Assembly: GCF_004803465.1 (NCBI RefSeq)
Contig: NZ_SRSF01000001.1
Location: 620,501 to 684,500 of the forward strand
Origin: Neolewinella litorea
Lineage (GTDB): Bacteria > Bacteroidota > Bacteroidia > Chitinophagales > Saprospiraceae
Length of the DNA: 64,000 nucleotides
Direction: 5' to 3'
Positions 25,039 to 34,860 of the stretch are shown one piece after another. Below the pieces are notes generated by a model. That model worked only from the letters and a program-made list of their open reading frames with translations. It ran no database searches and was not told where the DNA came from. The position numbers and the translations under genes are program-made. The first letter of the stretch is position 1. Each line of letters starts with the position of its first letter.

Positions 25039-26937
25039 ATGTCCACACCCAAAGAAATTCTCAAACGGTACTGGGGTTACCCCGCTTTCCGGCCCCTGCA
25101 GGCGGAAATCATCGACAGCGTACTGAAAGGTCAGGATACCCTGGCACTCCTACCCACCGGCGGCGGGAAGAGTATCTGCTTTCAGGTGCCGGGCCTGGTA
25201 CTGGAGGGCGTGACGCTGGTGGTCTCCCCCCTCATTGCCCTGATGAAGGACCAGGTGCGGCAGCTCCGGGACCGGGGCATTGTCGCGGACGCCGTGTACA
25301 GCGGCATGCGGAACTCCGACATCGACCGTATCCTCGACAACGCGGTGTACGGCAACACCAAATTCCTTTACCTCAGTCCGGAGCGCCTGCTTACTGACCT
25401 GGCCCGGGAACGCATCCGTCGCATGCCCGTTGGCCTGGTCGCCGTGGACGAGGCCCACTGTATCAGCCAGTGGGGATATGACTTTCGCCCACCCTACCTG
25501 CGCATCGCAGAACTGCGGGAGCTGCACCCGGACGTGCCCTTTATTGCCGTGACCGCTACGGCGACCCCCGCCGTGGTCGACGACATCCGGGAAAAACTCG
25601 AATTCGGACCAAAGAGCGACGTCTTCCAACAAAGTTTCGCTCGCGAGAATCTCGCCTACGTCGTCCGTCGCCCCCCCGGCAAGGAGCAACAGTTGGTTGA
25701 GGTGTTGCGGGGCGTGGCCGGCACAAGTATAGTGTACGTACGGAGCCGAGGACTCACTAAGGAGATCGCCCATAAACTGAGCCGCCGCGGTATCCCGGCC
25801 GCAGCCTACCACGCCGGACTGGAATCGGAAGAAAAGGACCAGCGCCAGCAGCAGTGGATCGACGGCCAACTGCGGGTAATCGTGGCCACCAATGCCTTCG
25901 GTATGGGGATCGACAAGCCGGACGTCAGAACGGTCATTCACTACGGTCCGCCCGACAGCCCGGAAGCCTACTTCCAGGAGGCCGGCCGCGGGGGGCGCGA
26001 CGGTCAGCCAGCCTTCGGGGTGATGCTTTATCACTCATCCGACGGGGAGCGCCTGATTCGGAACTGGGAAGCGAGCTATCCGCCGATCCCTGAGATAAAG
26101 CGGATGTACCGGGCCCTGGGCAGTTACCTCCAGCTGGCGGTGGGCGGCGGACAGGGTGAGGCTTACCAATTTGATTTGGCCAGCTTTGCCCAACGATTCG
26201 GGTTTGATGTCCGTCAGGCCTACAGCGGCATCAAGGCACTAGAGCAGGCGGGTTACATCCTGCTCACCGACGACCTCCACCAACCCGCCCAGCTCCAGTT
26301 CATGGTGAGCAAGGAGCGACTGTACGACTACCAGATCAAGCACCCCCAAACCCACAAGCTGGTCAAGGCCATCCTACGCACCAGCCAGGGTGCATTCCTC
26401 AATCCGGTACAACTGCGCGAAGGGTCACTGGCCAATTTTCTGAACGTAACCCTTGAAGAACTGCACCGTATCCTGCTCAAAATGAAGGGGGAAGGCGTGG
26501 TAGACTATATCCCGGAGCGCTCGGGTCCGCAGCTGGTCTTCGTCGAAGAACGGATCGATCCGGACAACCTTCGCATCGATGAACGCCAGTACAATTTTCT
26601 GAAAGAGCGGGCCCGCAACCGCATCGATACGATGGTTGCTTACTGTGAGTCGGACGACCTGTGCCGCTCGCAACGATTGCTACACTATTTTGGTGAGTCA
26701 GAGGCACCGGAGTGTGGCGTGTGCGACGTATGCCGCCGCCGCAAGGTCCCTCTACCGGATCGCCGGCAGGTTTACGCTGAAGTCCGGGCAATGCTTACCA
26801 GGTCTTCCACCCTGACGGTATCCGAGTTGCTGCGGGCCTATCCCACCCTGACGGGACCGGAAGTGGCGGCTATCCTCCAGGATCTGGTCAATGAGGGCCT
26901 GCTCATCAAGCAGGCCGATACCCTACGCCTGCCGTGA
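25039..26937 (+). CDS. recQ: ATP-dependent DNA helicase RecQ
   Basis: A 3'-5' superfamily 2 DNA helicase for recombination and replication repair, 632 aa. ATG 25039 begins the conserved STPKEILKRYWGYPAFRPLQ. Motifs: Walker A LLPTGGGKS (about 50), DEAH box VDEAHCISQWGYDF, motif VI AGRGGRDG (about 320), and the zinc-binding CNNC array YCESDDLC...CGVCDVC near residues 535-565. It lacks the C-terminal HRDC domain of longer RecQs and ends in a short winged-helix-like tail. The stop overlaps the GTG start of the next gene (GTGA). Confidence 0.93.
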   Translation: MSTPKEILKRYWGYPAFRPLQAEIIDSVLKGQDTLALLPTGGGKSICFQVPGLVLEGVTLVVSPLIALMKDQVRQLRDRGIVADAVYSGMRNSDIDRILDNAVYGNTKFLYLSPERLLTDLARERIRRMPVGLVAVDEAHCISQWGYDFRPPYLRIAELRELHPDVPFIAVTATATPAVVDDIREKLEFGPKSDVFQQSFARENLAYVVRRPPGKEQQLVEVLRGVAGTSIVYVRSRGLTKEIAHKLSRRGIPAAAYHAGLESEEKDQRQQQWIDGQLRVIVATNAFGMGIDKPDVRTVIHYGPPDSPEAYFQEAGRGGRDGQPAFGVMLYHSSDGERLIRNWEASYPPIPEIKRMYRALGSYLQLAVGGGQGEAYQFDLASFAQRFGFDVRQAYSGIKALEQAGYILLTDDLHQPAQLQFMVSKERLYDYQIKHPQTHKLVKAILRTSQGAFLNPVQLREGSLANFLNVTLEELHRILLKMKGEGVVDYIPERSGPQLVFVEERIDPDNLRIDERQYNFLKERARNRIDTMVAYCESDDLCRSQRLLHYFGESEAPECGVCDVCRRRKVPLPDRRQVYAEVRAMLTRSSTLTVSELLRAYPTLTGPEVAAILQDLVNEGLLIKQADTLRLP

Positions 26938-28025
26938 GAATCATCTGTACCGTCACCAACGACCTGTCGCACGACCAACGCATGCACCGCATCTGCGGCA
27001 GTTTGCAGGGCGCGGGCCATTCCGTCACATTGGTTGGCCGGGAGCTGCCCGATAGTCCCGCCCTACCCGACCGTCCCTACCACCAACATCGCCTGAAATG
27101 CCGGTATTTACGCGGCAAGCGGTTCTACGCCGAGTATAACCTGCGCCTTTGGCGGCTACTGCGCGGTTGGGAGTTTGACGTGATCTGCGCCGCGGACCTG
27201 GATACCTTACCTGCCGGAAGCTGGTTGACCCGAGCGCGGGGCAAGTTGGTCTACGACGCCCACGAGTGGTTCAGCGAAACGCCGGAAGTATTTGCGCGTC
27301 CGCTGGTGCGGGGCTTGTGGCGGGGCCTCGGGAAGGCCTTGGTTCCGCACACCGATGCCCGGTACACCGTAGGCCCTGAACTGGCCCGGCAACTGGAGGT
27401 CGAATACCGAATGCCATTCGCGGTAGTTCGTAATCTGCCCAGCCGGGTGGAATTCCCAAAACACGAAAATACTGGAGGAGTAATTCTTTATCAAGGGATG
27501 TTGAACCCCGGACGTGGTTTGGAGGTAGCCATGGCAGCCCTTTCCGACCTTCCGGGTTGTAAACTCTGGATCGTGGGTTCAGGGCCGGAGCGGCAAGCGC
27601 TCGAGGCATTGGCGCAGCGAACAGGGGTTGCGGACCGGGTCTGGTTCGCGGGATTTCGTCCACCTCATGAATTACCCGAGATCACGCGCAATGCCTGGCT
27701 GGGCATCAATTTGTTGGAGGCATCCAGCCCCAGTTATTATTTCAGCCTGGCCAATAAGTCTCTCGACTACGTACAGGCCGGGCTACCCAGCGTGCAAATG
27801 GACTTTCCGGAGTACAGGAACCTTCAGGAACGATACCACTGTTTCTCGCTGCTCCCGGAACTTACGGCACCCGCGCTCGCCGCCGTGATCCAGGGATTAC
27901 GGGATAACAAACCGGCTTATGATCGCTTGCGCCATAACTGTGAACTGGCCGCGGAGGAGTTGTGCTGGGAGCGGGAGGAGCCGCGCCTGCTCGAAATTTA
28001 CGAGGGGCTGGAGCGGGAACGCTAG
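26934..28025 (+). CDS. GT4-type glycosyltransferase
   Basis: A GT-B fold glycosyltransferase of 363 aa, probably adding a sugar to a cell-envelope glycan. It starts with GTG overlapping the recQ stop. The N-terminal Rossmann part opens IICTVTNDLSHDQRMHRIC, and the C-terminal half carries the nucleotide-sugar region ILYQGMLNPGRGLE and KLWIVGSGPERQALE, then NLLEASSPSYYFSLANKSLDY with a SPSYYFSLxNK form of the usual E(x7)E site. The stop overlaps the convergent RNase D stop through the palindrome CTAG. Confidence 0.85.
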   Translation: MRIICTVTNDLSHDQRMHRICGSLQGAGHSVTLVGRELPDSPALPDRPYHQHRLKCRYLRGKRFYAEYNLRLWRLLRGWEFDVICAADLDTLPAGSWLTRARGKLVYDAHEWFSETPEVFARPLVRGLWRGLGKALVPHTDARYTVGPELARQLEVEYRMPFAVVRNLPSRVEFPKHENTGGVILYQGMLNPGRGLEVAMAALSDLPGCKLWIVGSGPERQALEALAQRTGVADRVWFAGFRPPHELPEITRNAWLGINLLEASSPSYYFSLANKSLDYVQAGLPSVQMDFPEYRNLQERYHCFSLLPELTAPALAAVIQGLRDNKPAYDRLRHNCELAAEELCWEREEPRLLEIYEGLERER

Positions 28026-29197
28026 TGGGTAAGGCTGATCTTGCCGCCCTCGATGCGCAGTTGAAGGTTGTCGAAATTCTTGAGCCATTCTACAAAGTCT
28101 TCCCCGAGGAGTTCGCGGCGCCAACCGGATCCGAGGATGGATTTCCGGACGGTCTCATCCTGCTTCATACGTCGGATGGCGTTGCGGGGCATGACGAGGG
28201 CGTGACTGATGTCGGCTTCATTGGCCCGGTACTTCATGAGCAGGTAGAGCAGTTCGACGATCATATCGTCCTCCTCATCGTCCTGGCTGGACCGCTGAAT
28301 GCTCTTCACGATCTTCAGTTCTTCCGGAGTGGGGGGCTCCTGGTACATCTCGACGAAGAGGTCGCCGTAGCGGCTCACCGTTTTGCCCGGCAGCCGGCGG
28401 TTCTCCTGCATGCTTTGCTTGCCGCCGCGTACACCGCGGACGAGCTGACCGATGATCTTGCTCGACAGGATCATCTCCTTGCTGTAGTTGCGCTTCTCCG
28501 CTTGGGCGCGCCGCCATTCGAAGAGGCGCAGCAGGAATACGCGTTCTTGGGTGCGACTTGAGCGGGCAATGTTGCTGTTGAGCAGTTCGTGGTTGGGATC
28601 GCGGTAGTAGTAGTCCTCTTCGGTCATGAGGGCGCATTCCTCCAATGCCCACTCGAGGCGGCCGTTGGCCTTCAGTTTTCCCGTGATGGTATCGTACAAC
28701 TCGCGGAGGTAGAGTACGTCGGTGAGGGCGTACTTGATTTGCTTTTCGCTCATCGGGCGTTTGGACCAGTCGGTGACGGCGTAGCCCTTTCCTACCTTTT
28801 CGCCTACCTCGGCCTCTACCAGCTTGGCGAAGCTCGTTGGGTAGCGATGACCACAGAAGGCCGCGGCTACCTGGGTATCGAAGACGTTGGCGGGAATCAT
28901 ACCGTAGGCGCGGTACAGCAGTCGGTAGTCGTTGTCGCCCGCGTGGGTGATCTTGACGATGTCCGGATCCTGGAGCAGTTTCAGGAAGGGGGTCAGGTCG
29001 GTCACCGTGATGGGATCCAGCAGAAAGTAGCCGTCGCGGGTACTGATCTGGATCAGACAGAGAAGGGTCTGGTAACGCTTTTCCCCGATAAACTCGGTGT
29101 CAAAGCCCATCCATTGGATGCCTTCGCACTGGTGGTAAAAATTCTCGAGGCCTTCGGGGGTGTCGATAAGGGTGTAGTCAATGCCGGCAACGGTCAT
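28022..29197 (-). CDS. rnd: Ribonuclease D-type 3'-5' exonuclease
   Basis: A DEDD exoribonuclease with HRDC-like domains, 391 aa, for tRNA 3' maturation. The DEDD residues are visible: DTEF (about residue 33), HAGDNDYRLLY (about 88), and YALTDVLYLRELY (about 155), followed by two helical domains. The ATG at 29197 is preferred over 29248 because a -7 promoter box lies within the first codons of the longer version. Confidence 0.88.
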   Translation of the reverse strand: MTVAGIDYTLIDTPEGLENFYHQCEGIQWMGFDTEFIGEKRYQTLLCLIQISTRDGYFLLDPITVTDLTPFLKLLQDPDIVKITHAGDNDYRLLYRAYGMIPANVFDTQVAAAFCGHRYPTSFAKLVEAEVGEKVGKGYAVTDWSKRPMSEKQIKYALTDVLYLRELYDTITGKLKANGRLEWALEECALMTEEDYYYRDPNHELLNSNIARSSRTQERVFLLRLFEWRRAQAEKRNYSKEMILSSKIIGQLVRGVRGGKQSMQENRRLPGKTVSRYGDLFVEMYQEPPTPEELKIVKSIQRSSQDDEEDDMIVELLYLLMKYRANEADISHALVMPRNAIRRMKQDETVRKSILGSGWRRELLGEDFVEWLKNFDNLQLRIEGGKISLTH

Positions 29198-29234
29198 GGG
29201 TGTTATGGCGTATTTTCTGAACAAAAAAGGTGCC

Positions 29235-29242
29235 GTAAGGTA
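29235..29242 (-). promoter_or_regulatory. -7 box of rnd
   Basis: The minus strand reads TACCTTAC, 37 bases before the start codon at 29197; it also explains why the longer in-frame start is not used. Confidence 0.5.
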
Positions 29243-29308
29243 ACGCATTACGCCAACAGCGCGCCAACCCGTATTGCCGTGGGGCGTTTTGGTATAAACT
29301 CGCCTTGT

Positions 29309-32300
29309 ATGACACTCGCCAAACGCCTGCTTATCGGTCTCAGTCTTGTTCTTGTCCTCGTGGTCGGTGCACTCCTGCTGGCACCCATTATTTTTAAGGA
29401 CAAGATCGTAGCCAACGTCAAGTCGGCCCTCAATGAATCACTCGAGGCAGAAGTGGATTTTGCGGATGCTGAGGTAAGTTTTTTGCGGAGTTTTCCGGAC
29501 ATCGCCCTAACGGTAGACCGGTACTCCGTAGTCGGGATAGACACCTTCGCCGGGCTACCCCTGATTCGTGGCGAGCAGGCACGCATTGACCTGGGCTTCT
29601 GGTCGGTGCTGGCCGGCAATGGTAATTATAATATCGATGCCGTAGTCCTGGACCGCCCGGATGTCAATCTCCTCGTGCTGAGTCCCGAGCTGGCCAATTA
29701 CCTAATTGTTCCCGAGACGGATGAATCGGACGTTTCAACAGATTCCCAGGAAAATTCGGCCCAGATTACCCTTGACTACTTCGAGATCAACGGTGGAAAA
29801 CTGATTTACGACGACCGCACCACGGAGACCTACGTAAAACTGGCCGGGCTGGACGCTACGGGGCAGGGTGACTTCACCGCCTCCGTATTCGACGTGGTCA
29901 CGAACGCCCGGGCCGATGCCTTCACATTGGTACAAGGGGGGCTCACCTACCTCGACGAAGTAAATATGACGGCCGAGGGCACCGTCAACGTCAACGCCGA
30001 TGAACTGCGCTACACCTTTACGGACGCCGACGTGACCCTGAACGAACTGGCACTGGTCGTTGACGGAAGCATCGACCTGGAAGAAAACGACGATATCCAA
30101 TTTGATCTGGCGTACGAAGCCCCGGCTAATGATTTCCGGCAGCTGTGGAGCCTCATTCCGAGTGCGTACACCGAGGGTTTCGAACGGGTACAGACGGGCG
30201 GTACCTTTACTCTGAACGGCACCGTTTCCGGAATCTATAACGGGGAAACGGAAACCTACCCGGCCTTCACAGTCAATAGCGAGGTGAACGACGGCAGCGT
30301 ACAGTACCCGGGCCGCCCGGTAGGCATCACCGGTATCGATGCTGCCCTATCCGTGGAGAGCCCGGCATCCGACCTCGACCGGCTGGTGGTTAACCTGCCG
30401 CGCTTCAATTTCACGCTGGGTGGCGATCCCTTTCGGGGCAGTTTCCGCCTGGCTACACCACTTTCAGACCCCGCCGTTGATGCCCGGCTGGACGGCACCC
30501 TTGATCTGGGCAAGTGGGCCTCCGCCATCCCCCTGGAGGGCGTAAGTGAGCTTGCCGGACGGATCGTCGCCGACATCACCGCCGATGGCGTACGGCAAAG
30601 TGCTTTGGAAGCGGGGCGTTACGCCGACGTCAATCTGAGCGGCAACGTGCTGGTGAGCAATCTCGTTTACGCTGCGGAAGGCACCCCGCCGGTGCGGATC
30701 GCCCAGGCCCGGGCGGATTTCAGTCCGCAATTCGTAGAACTGCAGCAATTTACGGCCAACCTTGGCCGCAGCGACCTGTCCGCCACCGGCCGGATTGATA
30801 ACATCCTGGCCTACTTCAGCCCCGAGCAAACCATGCGCGGATCCCTTACCCTGCGTTCCAACTTTTTTGACGCGGACGAGTGGGCTCCGGCCGAGGCCGA
30901 TACTACCCTATCTACTCCGGCCGAACTGAACGCCGGGCAGGCGGCTGCGGATACCGAGGTTTTCGACCGCTTCGATTTCGACATTGACGCGGAGGTAGAG
31001 GAACTCACGTACGGAGAGTACCGCCCAACCGGCTTACGGGTGGTCGGCAACGTAAAACCGAACCGGCTGGTCATCAACTCGGCGGCCGCCACCCTTGACG
31101 AAAGCAGCTTTACCGGAATGGGCACGGTTAGCAACCTGTTCGACTACACCTTCGGCGACGGCATTCTCACCGGGCAGTTGAACCTCCGTTCGGGCTTCTT
31201 TAACGTAAATGATTTCATGGCCGAGGAAAGCCCGTCCAGCGCCTCTTCGCCTTCTAATGCCACCGCTGCCGAGTCTTCTGCGGTGATTCCGGTGCCGCGT
31301 AATATCAATCTCGCGGTGGACGTACAGGCCGACCGGGTGCAGTACACCGACATCACGATGAATAATGTGGCCGGCCAGCTGGTGGTACGCGACGGAGCCA
31401 TCCTCTTCCAGGACGGACGGGCGAATCTCCTCGGCGGGGCCATGGGTTTCAATGGCGCCTACGATACCGCGGAGGGGGACGAGCCGGTCTTTCGGTTCTC
31501 TTACGATATGGACAACCTGGATTTCAGCCAGGCTTTCAGCGCCTTGAATACCTTCTCTATTCTCGCGCCGGTAGGTAAATTCATCTCCGGCAACTTCAGT
31601 TCCGAGATGGTCATGGAAGGACGTCTGGGTCCTGACCTGCTCCCCCAGTTGAACAGCATCGACGCTAAGGGCCTGCTGCGCACCGCCGAAGCCCGCATTG
31701 CCTCGTTCAAGCCCCTGCAGGTCATCGGCAGCGCACTAAACGTGAAGGAGCTGCGGGGAAATGCGATGCTGCGCGACATCATCGCGGCCTTCGCGGTCAA
31801 CGATGGTACGGTAACGGTAGACCCTTTTGATTTTAAACTGGCGGGGATAACCATGACTATGGGGGGTACCCACGGTTTGAACACCGACATGGACTACCGC
31901 ATCCGGGCTGCGGTCCCCCGAGCCATGATCGAAGGCAATCTGGTAGCCGGTGCCGCCCTCGGTGCCCTGGACAAACTCGCCGGTCAGGCGGGTAAGCTGG
32001 GCCTTAACCTGACGCCGGGTGATACATTAAATTTAAATATCACGCTCACGGGGTCTATGTCCGATCCCCGCGCGGGCGTCGACCTGCTCGGGAAATCCGG
32101 CAGTGGCGGCAACACCTCAGTGGCCGGAACGGTTACTGATGCGGTTCGCGATCGGTTGACGGAAGAGGTGACTTCCCGTACAGACTCCCTGCGTGGCATC
32201 GCCGAAAACCGCGCGAATACCTTCCGAGATAGCCTGGCCGCCCAGGCCAATAATCAGGCCCGCCAACTCGAAGAACAGGCGGCGAACCGCTTAAAGGACG

Positions 32301-32452
32301 CATTGGGGGTCAAGCGGGATTCCGCGGGAACGGCAGCGGACAGTTTGAAACTGCCAAACGTTGGGCGCGATGCCGTAGAAGACGTGAAAAAGGAACTGGA
32401 GAAATTCAACCCCTTCAAACGAAAGAAATCGGGCGGAGGCGGCGGTAGCTAG
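29309..32452 (+). CDS. AsmA-like giant membrane-anchored protein
   Basis: A 1047-aa AsmA-family protein: an N-terminal transmembrane helix (residues 8-27) followed by a long beta-rich body. AsmA-like proteins bridge the inner and outer membranes and move phospholipids. The N-terminal pattern RLLIGLSLVLVLVVGALLL...FKDKIVANVKSALNESL and SFLRSFPDIALTVDRYSVVG is typical. A low-complexity Ser/Ala linker sits near 640-655. The last 110 residues are a charged, Ala/Glu/Arg-rich helical tail ending KFNPFKRKKSGGGGGS. The ATG at 29309 is preferred because the open frame upstream is only the antisense of rnd. Confidence 0.85.
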   Translation: MTLAKRLLIGLSLVLVLVVGALLLAPIIFKDKIVANVKSALNESLEAEVDFADAEVSFLRSFPDIALTVDRYSVVGIDTFAGLPLIRGEQARIDLGFWSVLAGNGNYNIDAVVLDRPDVNLLVLSPELANYLIVPETDESDVSTDSQENSAQITLDYFEINGGKLIYDDRTTETYVKLAGLDATGQGDFTASVFDVVTNARADAFTLVQGGLTYLDEVNMTAEGTVNVNADELRYTFTDADVTLNELALVVDGSIDLEENDDIQFDLAYEAPANDFRQLWSLIPSAYTEGFERVQTGGTFTLNGTVSGIYNGETETYPAFTVNSEVNDGSVQYPGRPVGITGIDAALSVESPASDLDRLVVNLPRFNFTLGGDPFRGSFRLATPLSDPAVDARLDGTLDLGKWASAIPLEGVSELAGRIVADITADGVRQSALEAGRYADVNLSGNVLVSNLVYAAEGTPPVRIAQARADFSPQFVELQQFTANLGRSDLSATGRIDNILAYFSPEQTMRGSLTLRSNFFDADEWAPAEADTTLSTPAELNAGQAAADTEVFDRFDFDIDAEVEELTYGEYRPTGLRVVGNVKPNRLVINSAAATLDESSFTGMGTVSNLFDYTFGDGILTGQLNLRSGFFNVNDFMAEESPSSASSPSNATAAESSAVIPVPRNINLAVDVQADRVQYTDITMNNVAGQLVVRDGAILFQDGRANLLGGAMGFNGAYDTAEGDEPVFRFSYDMDNLDFSQAFSALNTFSILAPVGKFISGNFSSEMVMEGRLGPDLLPQLNSIDAKGLLRTAEARIASFKPLQVIGSALNVKELRGNAMLRDIIAAFAVNDGTVTVDPFDFKLAGITMTMGGTHGLNTDMDYRIRAAVPRAMIEGNLVAGAALGALDKLAGQAGKLGLNLTPGDTLNLNITLTGSMSDPRAGVDLLGKSGSGGNTSVAGTVTDAVRDRLTEEVTSRTDSLRGIAENRANTFRDSLAAQANNQARQLEEQAANRLKDALGVKRDSAGTAADSLKLPNVGRDAVEDVKKELEKFNPFKRKKSGGGGGS

Positions 32453-32471
32453 TGAATAACTTAAGCAGTGG

Positions 32472-32498
32472 AGGTGTCCCGGATTTGCCGGGGCACCT
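32472..32498 (+). terminator. Hairpin after the AsmA-like gene
   Basis: An 11-bp stem (AGGTGTCCCGG / CCGGGGCACCT, one wobble pair) with a 5-base ATTTG loop lies 20 bases after the stop. It has no T-run, so termination there would be factor-dependent or the hairpin acts in mRNA stability. Confidence 0.5.
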
Positions 32499-32557
32499 GA
32501 AACTGTGCAACACCACCGGGGTCGGGCACCCATCGGGATTTCGACCAAGCCGGACAT

Positions 32558-32594
32558 AAAAAAAGCCGTCACAGACCAGGTCTGTAACGGCTTT
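32558..32594 (-). terminator. Intrinsic terminator of the initiator tRNA gene
   Basis: On the minus strand a stem of 8 plus 7 pairs with one C/A mismatch (32562-32577 with 32579-32594) is followed by a run of T (complement of 32558-32564). It begins about 8 bases after the tRNA 3' end. Confidence 0.85.
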
Positions 32595-32601
32595 CACCTT
32601 G

Positions 32602-32674
<73 letters not shown>

Positions 32675-32711
32675 ATGTTAATTTTTACCACGTTACCATC
32701 GTAACGGGCTG

Positions 32712-32742
32712 CAAATATACATACACTTTTGACATTCCAAAA
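32712..32742 (-). promoter_or_regulatory. Consensus promoter of the initiator tRNA
   Basis: On the minus strand TTTTG (32738-32742) is separated by 18 bases from TATATTTG (32712-32719), an exact TAnnTTTG match. This is the best-formed -33/-7 pair in the window. Transcription should start near 32707, about 33 bases before the mature tRNA 5' end. Confidence 0.85.
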
Positions 32743-32762
32743 GTTCGGCCAAAGTTTTTGAA

Positions 32763-33098
32763 TTATTCCTCCGTTTCCGGGGCCAACTGGATGCGCAGCC
32801 CGTTGATCTCGTCGGTGATGCGCAGTTGGCATCCGAGCCGCGAATTTTCCTCCACGAAGAAGGCCTGATCCAGCATATCCTCCTCGTCGTCCTTCATTTC
32901 GGGCAGATCGGTATCGGAGAGAATGTAGCAATGACAGGTACTGCACAGGGCCATGCCGCCGCAAGTCCCCTTAACGGGTAGTTCGTAGGCTTTGCAGACT
33001 TCCATTACGTTCATGTTCATGTCCGTGGGCGCCTCCAGTTCGTGTGCTTCGCCGTGGCGGTCGATGACGGTAATGGTAATATTTCCGGATTCGGACAT
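32763..33098 (-). CDS. [2Fe-2S] ferredoxin, adrenodoxin-like
   Basis: A small electron carrier of 111 aa. The cluster ligands are visible as CGGMALCSTCHCY (first three Cys of the C-x5-C-x2-C pattern) and a fourth Cys in SRLGCQLRI near residue 90. The DEEDMLDQA helix between them is typical of adrenodoxin-like ferredoxins that serve Fe-S assembly or P450-type partners. Its redox partner is not encoded nearby. A TATCTTCG sequence on the minus strand upstream is a possible promoter. Confidence 0.92.
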   Translation of the reverse strand: MSESGNITITVIDRHGEAHELEAPTDMNMNVMEVCKAYELPVKGTCGGMALCSTCHCYILSDTDLPEMKDDEEDMLDQAFFVEENSRLGCQLRITDEINGLRIQLAPETEE

Positions 33099-33201
33099 GG
33101 TGAAAGCTTTTGCGGCGCGAAGATAACAACGTGACGGGTGGAACGAACAGCTGGTGGACGACTTCCTATGATCCTACATACGGGGGCGGGTGAATTTGGC
33201 G

Positions 33202-33209
33202 TACCTTTG
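33202..33209 (+). promoter_or_regulatory. -7 box of the sulP gene
   Basis: TACCTTTG, exact consensus, about 89 bases before the ATG at 33298. No -33 TTG at the right spacing. Confidence 0.55.
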
Positions 33210-33297
33210 CGGCTTATTTCCGGGGGGGTCGTCGATCGCACACCGTATTTCCACTACTACACGACCTGGGGTCGTGGGTTAAGCCATTGCCAGACAC

Positions 33298-34833
33298 ATG
33301 GAAAAGTATATCAATCTCTTTGATTTCAACCAAAAGGTGAATTACCGGATCGAGATCCTTTCCGGTCTGACCGTGGCCCTGGCCCTGGTACCGGAGGCGG
33401 TAGCCTTTGCCTTCCTGGCTGGGCTGCCCCCGCTTACGGGTCTGTACGCCGCCTTCGTAATGGGTATCGTAACCGCCATTTTCGGTGGTCGCCCGGGAAT
33501 GATCAGCGGGGCGACTGGGGCCGTGGCGGTGGTAATCGTTTCGCTGGCGCAGTCGCACGGCATCGAGTACATTTTCGCCACGGTGGTCCTGGCCGGCATT
33601 TTTCAGATTGCTGCCGGCGTGTTACGGTTAGGCAAACTGATGCGTCTGGTGCCGCACCCCGCCATCTTCGGTTTTGTCAACGGTCTGGCGATCATCATCT
33701 TCATGTCGCAGCTCGACCAGTTCCGCAACAGCGCCACCGGTGAGTGGCTGTCGGGGCCACCCCTGTACCTGTTCGGCGGCCTGGTCCTGCTGACCATGCT
33801 AATCATCTGGGGCCTACCCAAGCTGACCAAAACGGTACCCGCTTCGCTAGTGGCCATCCTGACGGTTTTCGGTATCGTGGCTGCCCTGGGCATCGATACG
33901 CGTACGGTGGGTGACCTGGCGAGCATCTCAGGTGGATTCCCCCCTTTCCACGTGCCGCAAGTGCCGATCTCGTTTGAGACGCTGCAAATCATCACGCCCT
34001 ACGCACTGATCGTGGCCGGTGTGGGATTGATAGAAAGTCTATTGACCCTCAACATCATCGACGAGATCACGGAGACCCGGGGTCGGGGCAACAAGGAAGC
34101 CGTAGCCCAAGGCGCGGCCAATATCCTTTCCGGTTTTTTCTCGGGCATGGGCGGATGTGCGATGCTCGGCCAGAGCCTGATCAACATCAGCGCCGGGGCG
34201 CGGGCGCGCCTTTCGGGGATTGTAGCGGCCGTTATGCTGCTCATTTTCATCATGTTTGGCAGCAGCCTGATCGAACTCGTGCCTATGGCGGCCCTGACCG
34301 GTCTGATGATCATGGTAGCGGTAGGCACCTTCGAATGGGCCAGTCTGCGCACCTTCGGAAAAATGCCCAAGTCGGACCTGCTGGTCATGGTGCTGGTTAC
34401 GCTGGTGACCATCTTCCTCCACAACCTCGCCCTGGCGGTAATCGTAGGCGTCATCATCGCCGCGCTGCGATTTGCCTGGGAAAGTGCCAAGCGAATCCGG
34501 GCGCGCAAGCGGATCGACGAAAACGGGGTCAAGCATTACGAAATTTACGGCCCCCTCTTTTTCGGATCGGTCGCTGTATTCAGCGAAAAATTTGACGTGC
34601 TCGGGGACCCGCAGGAGATCGTCATTGATTTTGAGGAAAGCCGCATCGTAGATATGTCGGCCATTGAGGCCCTCAATAAACTTACCGAACGGTACCACAA
34701 GGTGGGCAAGACCGTCCACCTGAAACACCTGAGCCCCGACTGCCGCCGTCTGCTGAATAAAGCGGAGGCCATCATCGAAGTTAACGTACTGGACGACCCT
34801 ACCTACAAGGTAGCGGTCGACCGTCCGTTCTAA
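33298..34833 (+). CDS. SulP-family anion transporter with STAS domain
   Basis: A 511-aa inner-membrane anion transporter of the SulP/SLC26 family. About 10-12 helices are followed by a cytosolic STAS domain (residues about 400-505, VIDFEESRIVDMSAIEAL). Family motifs include ALVPEAVAFAFLAGLPPLTGLYAAF and GAVAVVI. Family substrates include sulfate, bicarbonate and other anions; the short STAS and the sequence type are like the bicarbonate/sulfate group but do not settle the substrate. coaE follows after 27 bases. Confidence 0.9.
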   Translation: MEKYINLFDFNQKVNYRIEILSGLTVALALVPEAVAFAFLAGLPPLTGLYAAFVMGIVTAIFGGRPGMISGATGAVAVVIVSLAQSHGIEYIFATVVLAGIFQIAAGVLRLGKLMRLVPHPAIFGFVNGLAIIIFMSQLDQFRNSATGEWLSGPPLYLFGGLVLLTMLIIWGLPKLTKTVPASLVAILTVFGIVAALGIDTRTVGDLASISGGFPPFHVPQVPISFETLQIITPYALIVAGVGLIESLLTLNIIDEITETRGRGNKEAVAQGAANILSGFFSGMGGCAMLGQSLINISAGARARLSGIVAAVMLLIFIMFGSSLIELVPMAALTGLMIMVAVGTFEWASLRTFGKMPKSDLLVMVLVTLVTIFLHNLALAVIVGVIIAALRFAWESAKRIRARKRIDENGVKHYEIYGPLFFGSVAVFSEKFDVLGDPQEIVIDFEESRIVDMSAIEALNKLTERYHKVGKTVHLKHLSPDCRRLLNKAEAIIEVNVLDDPTYKVAVDRPF

Positions 34834-34860
34834 TCGCGTACTTTGCCGCAAACCTGCACT

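Noticed and set aside
28589-29308. N-terminal extension of the AsmA-like gene
   Set aside because: It is the antisense of RNase D; the transmembrane anchor begins at the ATG at 29309.
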